Shown here piece after piece: positions 1-12,507 of a stretch of DNA of 64,000 nucleotides. A program made the position numbers and the translations under genes. Below the pieces are notes generated by a model that saw nothing but the letters and a program-made list of their open reading frames with translations, was not told the DNA's origin and did no database searches. Numbering within the stretch: the stretch's first letter is position 1; each line of letters opens with the position of its first letter. The stretch comes from Krasilnikovozyma curviuscula. Lineage: Eukaryota; Basidiomycota; Tremellomycetes; Cystofilobasidiales; Mrakiaceae. The stretch spans positions 1-64,000 of the forward strand of contig MVAQ01000109.1 of assembly GCA_014825775.1 (NCBI GenBank), written 5' to 3'.

Positions 1-167
<167 letters not shown>

Positions 168-395
168 GTCTTTAGCTGAGGTCTCCAACTCACTTCTTCA
201 CTCCTTGTTCAGGGACCTTCCTGCAGTGGTTCTGTCATTTCGTTTTTCGATTACTTTTCTTTGCTATGCCGCTATGCCGATTGTTGATGGAGTGTGCTTT
301 ACTTATCTTTTGCTGATCGGCAAGTCTGCGAGACATGGTCCTGGTATTATTTGCTCACGAATCTGGCGAAAAATGGGCAGTTGAACCTTGTACAT

Positions 396-2744
396 CTATC
401 GACCCTGCGAAAGCATTTCGACCCTCTCTTCCATTTCGTCTCTCTCACCTCGCCCCGCTCCAGAGAAAGACATCATTCTGACAGACGGAAAGACGCTTCG
501 TATCCGTGATAGAAAATTTGCAGCAGAAGGCCCAGCTGTGGAGAAGATATATGAGCCCATAGTCAAACAAAAGAACGAAGAAGTGAAGTGCAAACTTACC
601 TGCTTGACCGCTTTCCCAAATCTTCCCACCACCCTCTTCCCTTGAAGCAGCGGTAATATAGAAAATGGGCACACCAAGAGTAATGAATCCTAAACAAGAG
701 AGAGTTAGGAAGAAAATAGTGAAAGGTCAACGGAGAAGATGCTTACCAAAAGCAGCCAATGCTTCAAGAGGAGCAGCAACGATAGGCATCGTTAATAAGA
801 ACAGAGCAACAGCGCAGAACGTAACAGGTGTTATCAGCCAGCAGCGGTACGCTGAAAGATGGAGGAAAGTCAGCATGAGATTCACTCAGGAGGTGCGAGA
901 GACTCACGTCGTTCCAAATAAGGTTCTTTTGCCCTCAATATCAGCAAACCCAAGACCTGAAGAAGTGAAGTAGTAAGCAATGCGATGTACGATACGAAAA
1001 CTGCCATGATTGACTTGCCGTCAAGAAGTAGAATAGCCAGTTCGCAACCGAGAAGAAGTTCACAAGAGTTCTGAACCCTCCACCGAACACCACAAACAAA
1101 ACTGTGAGAACAGTCTGGAGAATCATAGCGTTCTATTGAGAGAAAAAAATAATAATAATAATAATCAGCATCGGCAGGTAGTATGGCAAGTTAACCGCAT
1201 GGGACTTACGAGAGGTGTTCCACGAGACCGACTGAGTTGACCAAACATATTGGGCAAGAACTTCTCCTTCGCCGCAGCGTAGACAAGTCGTGAAGAAGTG
1301 TAGAAACCACCGAGCAGTGCACCGAAACACGATATAGAAACCAGAACCTGCAGGCAATATTGTAGTTAGCGGGATACAAGTACTCGGAGATGAACAGAAT
1401 GTCAGCTCACCGAAAAAACAATGCTACCGGCAGGTCCAATCACCATTCTGCCGAAATCCAGAGCAACAGTATTTGAGCTCTCTACGACACTTCGACTAAG
1501 AACCACAAAGTAGGCGACATTTGCGAGTGTAAATAGAGTAGTCACGATCCCCATGGATCCGTGAATGACTCTCGGAAGGTCTCGAGTGACATTTGACATT
1601 TCCCCAGCCACGTAGTTTGATTGATCCCAGCCGTCCATCGCCCATAGCCCCGAATAGAGCCCAATACCCCATCTTCCAACATTCCCACTCGTACCAGACC
1701 ACATTTCGCTCCAGCTCTTGAGACCAGACATTTCAGAAACTCCGTGATGCTTGATGAGAGCGAACAGCGCCAGAGACAACAGCAACATTAAAGAAGCTAC
1801 TTTTATCATGGTGAGGACTACTGAGAGACTGGTTCCGAGTTTTCGGTTTACAACGTTGAGTACTGCAACCATGATGACAGCGATGACAGCGGTAAGCTTG
1901 TACGTCCAAGCTGCTGGCGAATCGGCGGTTCCTGTTGATGAGATATCTGGGTGGGTAATGAGTTGATGGATAAGGCGATTAACGTATTCACCAAAGATAA
2001 GTGCGATAATGGCAGCTGATCCTGGTTTGAGTAAGCTGATAGCGGTGAAGGTGAAGAGATAGGATGGAAGTGGACCGTAAGCATCTGTGGGTCAAAGATC
2101 GTCAGCATCCGGCCACTTGTTCAGAGTGATAATAGTTCTTACAAGCTAGATATGCTTGAGCTCCTCCATTAATTGGAATAGCAGAGCCAAGTTCGGCAAA
2201 ACTGATGAATACGGGAAGATTAAGCGAATTTCCTGGTGGAAATATTTTTACTTGGCTCACCTAGCAGCACCAGTCCAAGCTAGCACCCCAGATATTACCC
2301 AGATGACCTGTTCAGAATAGAAGACCGTTAGTATGTTCAAAGTTGCCTGGTGCTGAAACGACCCACCAAACTACCGCCTTCGCTGCCTACGTTGTCCGCT
2401 ATTATACCAGGAGACGAGAAGATTCCTGAGCCTATCTGCATTCCTACCACCAATGCGATGCCATTCCATAGACCGACGTGCTTTGACTCATGTAGATTGT
2501 GGTGTCCTTCCTCCTCAGCACCTGACAGCGAAAGGGACACCGTCGGGGTGAAAGAGAAATCTAGTGAGGAGAGAGTTGACGACCTGTGTTTCCTCTGAGA
2601 TGGTGGTGTTGGGCTTGGAGATCTTGTTGAGTCTCTGGAAGAGCTGATGGAATGCCTGGGTTGACGATGACCTGAGGAGGAGCTTTCCTCTATTTCGAGA
2701 GACCTCAAAGCATCATCTGACGCTGGAAGAGCATGGTAGGACAT
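396..2744 (-). CDS. APC-superfamily amino-acid permease (LAT / fungal MUP-like)
   Basis: A multi-exon membrane transporter, probably in the plasma membrane. The N-terminus, starting MSYHALPASDD at ATG 2744, is Ser/Pro-rich and cytosolic for about 100 residues. The first transmembrane segment follows with the APC signature GMQIGSGIFSSPG. Later exons give SYAELGSAIPINGGAQAYLA (TM3 region), a stretch with GLWAMDGWDQSNYVAGEM and NVTRDLPR, and further hydrophobic helices through 1126-941. This arrangement is typical of LAT-type exchangers and yeast MUP1/MUP3 methionine permeases. The last intron ends just before 544 and the tail closes with a charged stretch and TAG at 396. The substrate cannot be read from sequence; methionine or another large neutral amino acid is an inference from family. 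The TTG/GTG-initiated extension upstream of ATG 2744 was ignored. Confidence 0.88.
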
Positions 2745-2994
2745 CTGTCCCTCTAATCCCACACAATTATATGATGAACAGTATGATCCAGGATCAGAGA
2801 AGCAACGCGATTAGTAGTTGGAGTTTTTTTGCCTTGCCGGTCAGAACCAGCAGGTCAGAGCGTTCGTTATCAATTGCGCTGAGCTTTCGTCGGCCCTTCT
2901 CATAAGAAATTTACAGGTTATAATAAAATAGACGAACAGGCAACAAAAGAGTCATGATGAAATTAGTTTGTGAAGAGACGTCGTTCAAGAAAAT

Positions 2995-5900
2995 TTAGAA
3001 TCGCATCGACTCTCTGCGATGGTCACGTTGAGGTTGGCCATACACCGGAAGTTTCCTAAAGAGCGAGGTGATAGCTTTACCGCCATCTTCTCCCCATTGC
3101 CCTGATAATAAAAAGAGTCAAGGTTAGCCAAATTGAGCGATGTAAAGAGGAAGTCAGATGAATGAAAGTGCACCTGAGGATATCTCCTTGTTGACTCGTT
3201 CAAACTCGGCCTAAAGGTTGTATAGGGGTGTCAGCAGAAGTTGCTGAGTTATTATTTTGAGCGAATTTATGATGAGAGCTTACCTGTTGCGAAATAGACG
3301 GCCAGTTGGCAATGATGTACTATCAACGAGAACACACCATTAGCCGCATTTCTATTACACAAATCTCCAACAAGGTCATACCTCTTGAATCTTCGCATGG
3401 AGGTCATCGAACAAGAACGTAGCCATCAGCATAGCTGGGGCACGCTCTGGAGTAAGGGTGCCCATGATATGACTGGTCGACAGCTCCATGAGTTCCTCCA
3501 GTCTATATTGATGAGCGAGGTGATAGATCTGCACGGGATGTTCAAATATAGGTAAGAAACAACATAATCTGAGGCCAAATAGAACCGACTTACACTCAAA
3601 GCAGAAGCGGGCATCGGGGCAGACGCAGGATGCGAGTGTGGATCTTCCATCACACCTTGTCTATCCAACAAGTAATCACCAGCAGGGTGAGTTCTTCCTA
3701 GTCCAGTACCAGAAATACTACTCGTAATACCTCTAGAATGAGCAGTGGAAGCAAAGTTGGAAGGGCCAGTCGGAGTACCTGGTGATTTGTTGACAATTGC
3801 GGATCTTCCTGGAACCGGGACGACTCTTGATTGACCAGGTGAACGAGTTGAAGGAGGTTGTTGCATTGGCCTCAATGGAGTTGAGGATCCCATGGGTTTC
3901 AGTGTAGAAGTAGAGGATGAAGTGCGGGAAATAGGGATTGGGATTGAGGTACCTTTGATAATGATTGGTGAAGATTTGGTGGCAGAACTTGGAGCAAGAA
4001 TTCTACGACTTGGTGATCCAGTATTGGTGGTAGTAGACGTGACAGTTGGGAGTCCCATGCTCTTCGTTGAAACGGGACTGAGTTTTCCTTGGCTGCTCAA
4101 CCCAGTGCTAGAGCCGGTGCTGGGTTCTCTAGACCTTGGAACTCTACCACCCACAGACAAGTTGGAACCAGATATGGAATCAGGATATGGAGTAGTTGAA
4201 GAAAATTCACTGCTCCTTCCGGCCGCTGAACGTTGATCAAACGATGTTGAAGCGGTAGTCCCAGATTCGCTTCCAAATCGCGAGCTAGGGACTGGTTGCC
4301 ACTGATGAAACGGTAAGAGGAATGGTCAGAGTTGTATAAAGTTCACGTGAAGATGTTCGGATTTCACCTCCCACTCCCAAACACCTCTCATTCTGCTGTT
4401 GAATGTGGTGTCCGGTGTAACAAGTCTACTGGAGGTGAGCCTCGGGTCATCATCAATGGCAAATTCGAGCTATCAAGGATAAGAGTAGGCAATCAGCATC
4501 AAGATACAATCCCAATATTAATATTAAACTTTAGGAAGAAAAACTCACCGAGTTAGTGTAGATAAATTTCAACAGCCAAAAGACAGTTTCAAAATCATAG
4601 CCCTCCATCTTGACTTCTCTAACCTTTCTACCTTCTCTTTCCATGAAACCACGCCCATTTATACCTTTAGAAGTGATAGAAGAAGCCTCACTTTCCAATA
4701 GTCCAGAGCTGAACATGTCTCCAAAGTATGCACTGCGAACCCTCAAAATATCCGAGTGAGCGTAGATGGTACGCTTTCTCGACATCCATCGGCCCCCAGT
4801 TGTGGAGATTGAACATGTTGGTGATGAAGGATGAGATGGAGATTTTGGTGAAGATCCATCGAAAGGCTCGAATTGACGCTCTGTGCAAATGAACATTACA
4901 TCGCCAGTTGACTCACTGTCCAGAAGCGAATCCAAAGCAACGAAGAGATCGCGTGGACCCCAACTAACACCTGGAAGCTCTGGAAGTACACCGCATTTGA
5001 AAGGAGAGTGGATCTGGATACACAGCATAAACTGATCGGTCGATTCGACTAAGGAATTAGTAAGGAGTGTTGACAGCGATGGAAGACGATGAGACCAGAA
5101 TCTGAAAGTAAAACGAAACCTCAGATGGATGCTCTGACTAAACCCAAGAAGAAAAGCTCACTCATTGGTTTCTTTTCGGAAAACAAAGTCAACATCCCAA
5201 TGCTGCCAAATCCAGCCGCCAGAGCGCAGTTGAGATGTAGAACCATCACTCTTCATTTCGTTTTGATCATCTCTTGTTGGCGTCAACGTCTCATAGATAG
5301 GATCCACCGCTCTGATTCCCAGCATGATTCCGGCCGACCGTGACTCCTCTTCGCCCCTAGAATACTCGACTGACAGGGACGCAATGTAAACACTGAGAGT
5401 TTGGATATGTTTATCCAATGATTCCTCTGCTTCTGTGAGTGCTAGAGAAGAAGTTGAAGGTTCAACAGCTTCGCTACTCAACAAGGATGACGGTGTTGGT
5501 GTGGTCGAGAATTCCATTTCGAGCAGAGGACTCTCGCCGCTTGTTGATTCAGACGAAGGTAAGGTTGGAATGCTGAGAGCAAAACAACCTTAAATCAACA
5601 CTACTAGAACTTGAAACAGACTGCACTCAGAAGTGGTTACTGACACGTCTATCTTGTAGCAGCCATTCCCTATAACAGGCGAGCTACGAAGTAGCTCATT
5701 CGCGTCGTGTTGCGGAGAAGTTGGCCTGTCGCTTGGACCCTCAATTTCGTCTCTGAGAGCCTTCACACTAGTCTTTAGATTAGAAGCCCCGTTGATATTC
5801 AGTCACTTTAGCCATATTAGAGCCTGCAGGATGGAATGATATATCGAAAATTGATAGGAACTTACGACGAGCCAGTTGAAGCAACAAATATTCGTCTGGT

Positions 5901-6060
5901 TTGTCGTCTCAAATGCTTCCATTCTATTGAAGGCACCTTTGGTAGATAAACCAAGTCCTTGTTGATGATTTGGAGTCCCTGGGTAGGGGAAGGGGGACGA
6001 GCTGGAGGAAGCAAGGCTTGACTGGGGATTTCTGCTTCTGGATAAGGGGGTTGAGGCCAT
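2995..6060 (-). CDS. BTB/POZ domain protein with MATH-like N-terminus and long disordered insert
   Basis: At least nine exons from ATG 6060 (MASTPLSRSRNPQSS) to TAA 2995. The N-terminal part has a FNWLV motif, a segment with GNGCYKIDV and GGWIWQHWDVDFVF, which resembles MATH/TRAF-like domains. A BTB domain follows in 5028-4531: GDVMFICTERQF, RTIYAHSDILRVRSAYFGDM, and EGYDFETVFWLLKFIYTN. The following helical part (IYHLAHQYRLEELMEL, then ERAPAMLMATFLFDDLHAKI) comes only after about 270 residues of Ser/Thr/Pro-rich sequence (4473-3597). MATH-BTB proteins commonly serve as substrate adaptors for cullin-3 ubiquitin ligases, but no partner can be inferred here. The C-terminus after YIIANWPSISQQ is short and basic. 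The BTB call is firm; the MATH call is weaker. Confidence 0.82.
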
Positions 6061-6786
6061 CCTAGAAGTCGGATACGAGTATTCAGACCTATAAACTAGA
6101 CATTCACGGCTCAGTCTCGTCGATCCAATCGCTGGCCAAGTGAATGTTAGAGGGGACGGTAATCTGGCCAATGTGAAACAACATGCTGATAATGTGATTT
6201 GCCAGACTTTTCTCGGAGCAGCACCAGGTCTTTGCAAAGATCAACAGCAGTTTGAAAGTAGGAACGAATTGCACAGAAATCATGGAAGAGTAGTCATGAA
6301 GGTTTCCGAGGTGAGTCGGAACGAGAAGCGAAAGGTCGACCGAAGGAGAGCATATGAGAGTCCGTTGATTCGTACAAAAAGGACACAATAAATAGAATAT
6401 GTAGGGAACATTCCAGAGGACTCGTTTGATATGTAGGTTGAGATGTGCTGAGGAAGACTACGTCTAATGGGCAACCCACGGATTCTCGGAGAGAAACAGT
6501 TACCACTTTTTGAAAGAGAGGATTTCACCTTTTTGGAGAACTCTACCTCAATCTAGTGACTTAAATAGCTAACCCAGTGATATACAATGACTGAGAAGAA
6601 ATCTCGGAAGTCCATTTGGACGGTCGATGGAAGCATGCAGAGGGGAGCGCTCGTGTCTTTTGTTCAAGATCGCCGCAACTACTTCACCTTGAATCAGGTC
6701 ACTTTGCAAGATTCATGAAGAGTAAGAAGATTTCAATACACAGTCTCCATATCATGAAACTCAACCTGCGCGCGACGATGCAATGT

Positions 6787-7967
6787 CTAAGTCTGGAGGA
6801 GAGCGATCCTACCAGACAACTCTACTTGAGTGCGGACAAGGCCACTCAAGTAAACAACCATCAGAGTATCCTGAACAACACCTCTCACACCTTCTTCCCA
6901 TTCTTCACCTCCCGAAGGGCCAACACTTGCAACACCCTCCCAAAGGGCTCTACCCAAAGACTCGTCACCTTCCTTCTCACCAGCTAAGACAGCATCAACG
7001 TAGGCGAGGGTCTTCGTCAAGTCAGATTGGGTTCGAGAGATAGCCGAAGAAAAACTTGAGAGCGATGAGGTGTTGAGAGGGCTTGGTTCTGTTGACAGAG
7101 GCGAGGATGAAGCTGACGTGAGGGCAGACAGCGATGGGAGGAGGGAAGATGGTGGTGTGAGGGAAAGAGGAATTGGGAGGAAGAGACACGATTCTGATGG
7201 AGACGGCGAGTGTGGTGCACTGCGTTGAGTACGGACGGGTGAGAAGCCGTGCAAAATGAAGTATATCAGTCAGACAAGTCAACAGCAACCACAAAATTAC
7301 GCCTCTCAAAAGGAAGTAGCTTGATGGAACGATAAGTTAAAACATACCTCAACCAACCTCTCACACCAGTTCCGTTGGAAGCCGCGAGGGACGTGTCGAC
7401 AGTGACGTGAACGGCGGGCCAAGGAGCAGTCTCAGCGTTGAAGAAGTTTTGAATCAAAGCACTGAAAGGAGTTGGAGTTGGGGTTGTTGAGTACCTGTGA
7501 CAAACAGAGCGATATGCAAAGGGGTAGAGTGAAGAAAAAAAAAGTTCTCGTGAGTGCCTTTGGTCACATCAATGGCCATTGCAGAGAGTGTCGTACCATC
7601 CCACAACACCTTCACCTTCACCTCTTCCTCCACCTCGTTCCCAAGCACTGACAAGATCTCTAAATTCTTTCTCTCCCAAGTACAGCGCTGCTTCGTCGTG
7701 AACCATTCCTAAGGCTCCCGTCAAGAGGACTTCTCCATTGTCTTGTCTCTTTCCGAGCAAAGCACCAATAACTGAGGTTGTAGAATGAGAAGAGTGTGTG
7801 AGGATTTGGAGGAGAGGCAGAGGAGAGAGAATCAACGAAGTTGGATTGCGGCTTTGATGAAAATGGTAAGGAAAATCAGGTTCTCAGCTCAATGCAAGGG
7901 AGACACTTGGGAATACTCACGCTGACGCCAAAGTTGGCAAAGTCACGTGAATTGAGGTTGAAGCCAT
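6787..7967 (-). CDS. Translation initiation factor eIF3 subunit F (MPN domain)
   Basis: ATG at 7967 gives MASTSIHVTLPTLAS, then an intron. The next exon has ILSPLPLLQILTHSSH and TTSVIGALLGKRQDNGEVLL, the start of an MPN domain. An intron with donor inside GGATG|GTAC joins to YSTTPTPTPFSAL and HVTVDTSLAASNGTGVRGWL. The best continuation uses an acceptor at 7220 (intron of about 128 nt) to give APHSPSPSESCLFLPIPLSL. The C-terminal helices end in QDTLMVVYLSGLVRTQVEL and TAG at 6787. I see no JAMM metal motif. The expected role is as a non-catalytic scaffold of the cytosolic eIF3 complex on the 40S subunit. Length, about 300 residues, fits the family. It is head to head with TOM7, with 285 bp between start codons. 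Confidence 0.88.
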
Positions 7968-8252
7968 CGTGAAAGAGGAGCTACTTGACTGTCCAAAGCA
8001 CATTGGATTTCTTGAGGTCTACACTTTTTTTCCAGATAGTGCCACTAAAGTTTTTTTGCAAGCTCTTTCGCCGAAATTCTTGTAAAATACAGTAAGGAGA
8101 AGGGAATGAATAGAATGAGGTTTTAAACAACTGAGGATGCTGATTCTGCTGTAGAAAAAAGAACAGAAAAGCTCACTGCGCCAGTTTGGACGCTCTGACG
8201 AAACTCATTGCTTCCTGACTCCTTACTCCCACCCTTCTCGTCATACTTCATT

Positions 8253-8649
8253 ATGCCTGTCATCTCTGAGGAAAACAAGGTTAGTACAACGTTCAACCCT
8301 GATGTGTTCCGGGTTAGGGGGTACAGAAGCTGACAGTTTTACATCGACTTTTCAACTCCTTGATCAGGATCGAATCAACAAGGCTCTGGATGTCAGCAAG
8401 GTTGTCATTACGTGAGTGTCTTGATTTTAATCCAAAGTCTGTGTTCTGCTTCCTGATGCCTTTGTCGTTTTGTTTCTGCATCAAAAAAGTTGGGGATGGA
8501 TTCCGTGAGAGCTTGCATGCTTGCATTCGATTTTCGCATCCTTTCTTTTACTGAAATTGACATCTATGAACAGCCTGATCATCTACATTGGAATGAAGCA
8601 ATCAAACCCGCAGCCTTCGCTGATAAAGCTGATCTCCCCACTTGCCTAA
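8253..8649 (+). CDS. TOM7: TOM7, small subunit of the mitochondrial outer-membrane translocase
   Basis: Four exons: 8253-8279, 8368-8411, 8490-8504 and 8574-8649, together 162 nt coding 53 residues. The protein begins MPVISEENKDRINKALDVSK and continues VVITWGWIPLIIYIGMKQSN, ending LIKLISPLA. A short acidic/basic cytosolic head, one transmembrane helix with the WGWIP...IIY core, and overall length match Tom7, which tunes assembly of the TOM40 complex in the outer mitochondrial membrane. Exon 3 is only 15 nt (T-TGG-GGA-TGG-ATT-CC) but is required to keep the frame and supplies the conserved W-G-x-I-P. All three introns have GT...AG ends. The gene is too fragmented to show as one open frame. Confidence 0.88.
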
Positions 8650-9013
8650 TTGTCGTCACCTCCTACTGAAAACCTCTCAACATCCTAACCTCCAACGTAA
8701 TACACTAGATCTAGTATTTTGGTATGGAATTTTTGAATGGAATTCTGGCATGATGATCTCGTTGTGGTCTGATTGAAGAGCAGGCTGTATGAATATCAAT
8801 CCCAACTCAAACCATAGTCTCATGAGGCAAGTCTTTGGTTACCTTGTGGTCATGCTGTCCTCTCGGAATGGTAGGTTCTTTCGGAACTGGAAGTTGTACA
8901 ATTTATTTTCTTAGACCAAACGGGCCAACATCAATATCAAATACAACTTTGAAGGAAGCAACAGCGCAACTAATTCAAGCCTTCCACTCCATTCGACCAT
9001 AGTAACTTCAGAT
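8650..9013. other. Convergent spacer between TOM7 and the acyltransferase gene
   Basis: Two 3' ends meet here (TOM7 stop at 8649, acyltransferase stop at 9014). The sequence is AT-rich and I see no gene, RNA or repeat in it. Confidence 0.6.
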
Positions 9014-10535
9014 TTATTTCCATCTCGACCATCCTTCTCTCCTATCTTTATCAATCTCCTCTAAGAGTCTCTCGTAGATATCTTTCTTCACCCTCATCAC
9101 CGCCTCAACCCCTCTCCCATCGCCGTTCCCAGGGTTGGACCTGAACACCCTCAAGAAGTTCAACCCAGTGAAGGACGTGTGGAAGGAGCATGTGTCCGGT
9201 GGGAATGAGAAGGATCCAGCGGCGTTCCAATCGTATCTACAGTGTGCAAGACGTCAACGCCGCCAATATTCTACCAGGTCAGACGATGCATTAAGAGGCA
9301 AGGATAAGCACAAGGACTCACTGATAATTTGAATTGACGTATAAGTGTCCCTCAGGAGGGACGTATATCTGGCTCTCCTGAACATCACACGCTTTCTTCA
9401 TCCAGTATGACGCATTTGCCAACCATTCCAAACACTCATCGGAATTATTCCTCAGAACGTTGATGCCTTCTCTGACTGCTAGTGCTCCAGCTTTCAATGA
9501 TGGTGATTGGAAAGAGTAGGGTGGGATCTTGGAGGATAGCATCTGAGCGACCGTAGCACAGAGCGAGGGGAGGTTTGGTGGGAAAGCCGGGTGAGTTGGA
9601 TGGTAGCGACGATACTGCAGGTCAAAACGTTGATTTGAGATTTTTTTTGAGGTGGAACTTGGTGGTAGAGATGGAAGGAAACTCACGTTGATGGAGTTCA
9701 TGATTTCTGTGATTGGTTCACCACAGATTCCCAAGATGTTGGCGAGGTACGACGAGAGCGCATCTTGTTCAGAAATGAATTTTCCATTGTCTGGAGTTGC
9801 AGTCTCTCTTAGTTTCTTCAGTTCGTCCATCGTGAAGTCTATCTGAACTGCTTCAGACTCCAAATGAGCTTTAGTGTAGACGGCGCCAACCTCTGGGAGC
9901 GATTTGAAGCCTTCCAGGACGTGGAGAGAGTATAATTTAGAAGGCTTGTTGAGTGGAATTGTTACATGGGGTCGGAGAGTGACTGCCTTTGCGTCTTCGG
10001 AAAGAAGGTTTATAGAGCCTAGCTGGTAAAGCTTCGAGAGACATTGAGTGAACTTCATGGCACAGAAGCCATCTCCGACTATATGAGCAAGTACAATTCC
10101 CAATGCAGTGATGTTCTGCTTGGTGAAGTAAGTGACTTTAACAGAAAGGAGCGGTTCATCGCCGTTCAGCTGTTTACTGGGCGACAAGTCGGTGATATAA
10201 GGGGCAAGATCTGGCTGGACGACTATGTTTGATGGGAAAGGTGGGCTAGCTGAATCTGAGGTTTCAAATGCGAAAGGAACTGGGGAACCAGTAAGAGCAA
10301 AGTAGTAATTCCACCCAATTTCTGGAATTTCACATTTCTGTCGTATAAACCTTCCCTTGATGACTGGCCAGAGTACTGAAGCTTGCTCTAGAGCAGTACT
10401 GAGTCTATTTTGATCAATTTCCCCAGGCAAGATATGAACCGAAGGGATGGAACCCATCCCAGCTAAGGAAATGGGGGCGATTGGGATCAGCTCAGCCTGA
10501 CGGACCGTTGCTGAAGGGTAGGCTGATGTGTCCAT
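9014..10535 (-). CDS. BAHD-like acyl-CoA-dependent acyltransferase (transferase family)
   Basis: Three exons, 10535-9687, 9614-9322 and 9236-9014, give 454 residues. The N-terminal half carries the catalytic HxxxD-type motif as HIVGDG within GIVLAHIVGDGFCAMKF. After the first intron comes YRRYHPTHPAFPPNLP. The second intron joins NSNYQ to YDWNAAGSFSFPPDTCSFHT, the channel-lining C-terminal region of the family. The tail is VEAVMRVKKDIYERLLEEI and ends TRP-LYS before TAA. Members acylate alcohols or amines of secondary metabolites with acyl-CoA; the substrate is unknown. The first intron (72 nt) has no stop in frame, so retention would add 24 residues; I judge it an intron because of clear GTGAGT and CTGCAG ends. 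The classical C-terminal DFGWG is not obvious. Confidence 0.82.
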
Positions 10536-10750
10536 GGGACGATCAAAATGTAAGTGGTGTTGCTTAAAAACGGGAAAAGGTGCTGATGTCTAAGGCACTA
10601 GATGTCTTTTGCGGTGGAAGAGTCATTGCTCTTGCAGTCGGAACCGTGAGCAAAGCGTCTTTTCATAATGTTTTCACAATTCTTCCTAAATTTCCTAGCA
10701 ACTATATGTGAACAATACAATACGAAATTCTGGACCAACGGAAAGGGAGA

Positions 10751-12507
10751 CTAGAAGAGACTAGATGCAGCAACATCAACATTTCCGCCCGCCATATCTA
10801 ATCTGGCAATAGCTTCTTCCCTGTTAGAAACTCCTAAGTCAATCAACGTCTTGATTGCAGTTTCAGAATACTTTGATCCGACAGGAGGAGCTGAAGAAGG
10901 CGCTGACATAAGTGAACCAGGTGTTGGTGTTGGGGCACTGGATCTCGTTGAACTTGAAGGCACCGATGATCTGCGTATGATAGGGACGACACATGGGAAA
11001 TCGTCAGATTTTGAATAGATGGGTTGAGCAGAGATGATAAGCGCGCTGCAATCAGATGATGGTTATGAAGAACGAGCTCCAACGCAACGAATATAAAACT
11101 CACAATGTTTTTCCAGCACCGGGGAATGGAGCAGCAGGACTAGCTCCGGTCTGAGGCAGTTTTATTTCCTCAGCAGGGCCATCAACAGGCATCTCTTCCC
11201 ACTCGCCATCAGCTCGATCCTTCTTTGGCAGCTCATGTTCGGCAAGGAACGGGACCTCGACACCTTGAATACGCAGACATCCACCACCTTTACTCAAGTC
11301 GATACAGGCCTGGTGTCGCTTGAGCATGTCGAGCCCAAATAGGAGGTCAACAGACTTGCCCTGGTGTCATAATGCGTTAACAGAAAGATAGGGAATTCTC
11401 AGCGACGAATTTTGGCATCTGAGGCGTACAGCTCGGTTGCTGCGATGATATGAAATTTGCGAGACATGCTCACCTCTAGAACAGTGAAAGAAACTGGGAG
11501 ATATATTTCCTTCATCTTGATCATTGCGCTGTGGATTCTCCCCAAGATCTTCGCTGTGCCTACGCCCTGTGCCATTCCACTAAAACGTGTATCCAGCAAA
11601 CGAAGGATTCCACATCGTTCAGCACAGTCAGGTGAAATGATGGTACTCTGCGCACCAGAGTCGACGAACGCTAAAGATGATCGATGATACATATGAATGA
11701 GTTGTGTGGAGAGAGATGAAATGAGGAGCGCACCTTTGACTTTGTGACCATTGACCTCAACATCAACGTAGAGCATAATGACAGACCCGAAAGCGTCCGG
11801 TTGATGTTCAACAGCGTGTTCAAAGTTCTCCATAACTAAGTAGATCTTCATTAGCATAAAGTACGAGATCGACTGAGTGACGATACTCACCCGCCTTGAG
11901 ACGGATTCTCTCCTCAATCTTCTTTTGTGCTTCAACATCGTAAGGATCAGCTTCTAAAGCATCCATTTCATCGTATTCTCGTGCCTGCGCCGCCATATAC
12001 TATGGGTTTGAACCAGGCAAGTGTCAATTACATTCACAGAATCACAGGAAATCACTAAAGTAATTCTTACCTGTCTCATTTGTTCCATTTGTGTTGGAGT
12101 ATAGTGCTGTCGAGCTTGAGAGCTAGAAGCAGCGGCGTTATTGCTGTAACCAACAATTAGGATTTTATCAGCAACAGGAGTTCCACTTCATCGACAGACC
12201 TAGCTCCACTAACCTAGATGGAATCTTGTTGAACTGAATAACAGCTTCCTCTGGAAGTCCTAATGCCTCAAGCGTCTTGCTGTCTGAAGCTGCTGTCAGA
12301 TCCTTTCCTTGGTATCCCAACTGCTGCTGAGCTGGAGCCACACCAGACTATGGAGCCACAGACGACAAAAGTCAGCATCAAATCTTGCTTCAGATCGTGT
12401 GTACTAACATCTGCCTCGACCAAGGCTTTGACATCACCTAGAAGCATGTCTTTTGAAACCTCGAGGAAGTAACTCTCTCCCTGGGCAGTAAAGAAGGTCA
12501 GCTTCAT
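10751..12507 (-). CDS. DDI1: DDI1-like ubiquitin receptor with retroviral-type aspartyl protease fold (Ubl-RVP-UBA)
   Basis: ATG 12507 starts [20 protein letters not shown], a ubiquitin-like domain of about 75 residues ending near [13 protein letters not shown] linker ([30 protein letters not shown]) leads to the RVP domain: [14 protein letters not shown], then [20 protein letters not shown] with the active-site DSGA, then [16 protein letters not shown] and a [17 protein letters not shown] segment. The C-terminal UBA domain is [20 protein letters not shown] up to the stop at 10751. This is the full domain order of Ddi1, which shuttles ubiquitinated clients to the proteasome and whose RVP domain is a dimeric aspartyl protease. 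At least seven short introns interrupt it. Localisation is expected to be cytosol and nucleus. Confidence 0.93.

Noticed and set aside
9135..9332. 65-codon plus-strand frame in the acyltransferase region
   Set aside because: The complementary strand encodes the conserved C-terminal exon of the acyltransferase (YDWNAAGSFSF...), so the plus-strand frame is a shadow and begins at a non-ATG codon.
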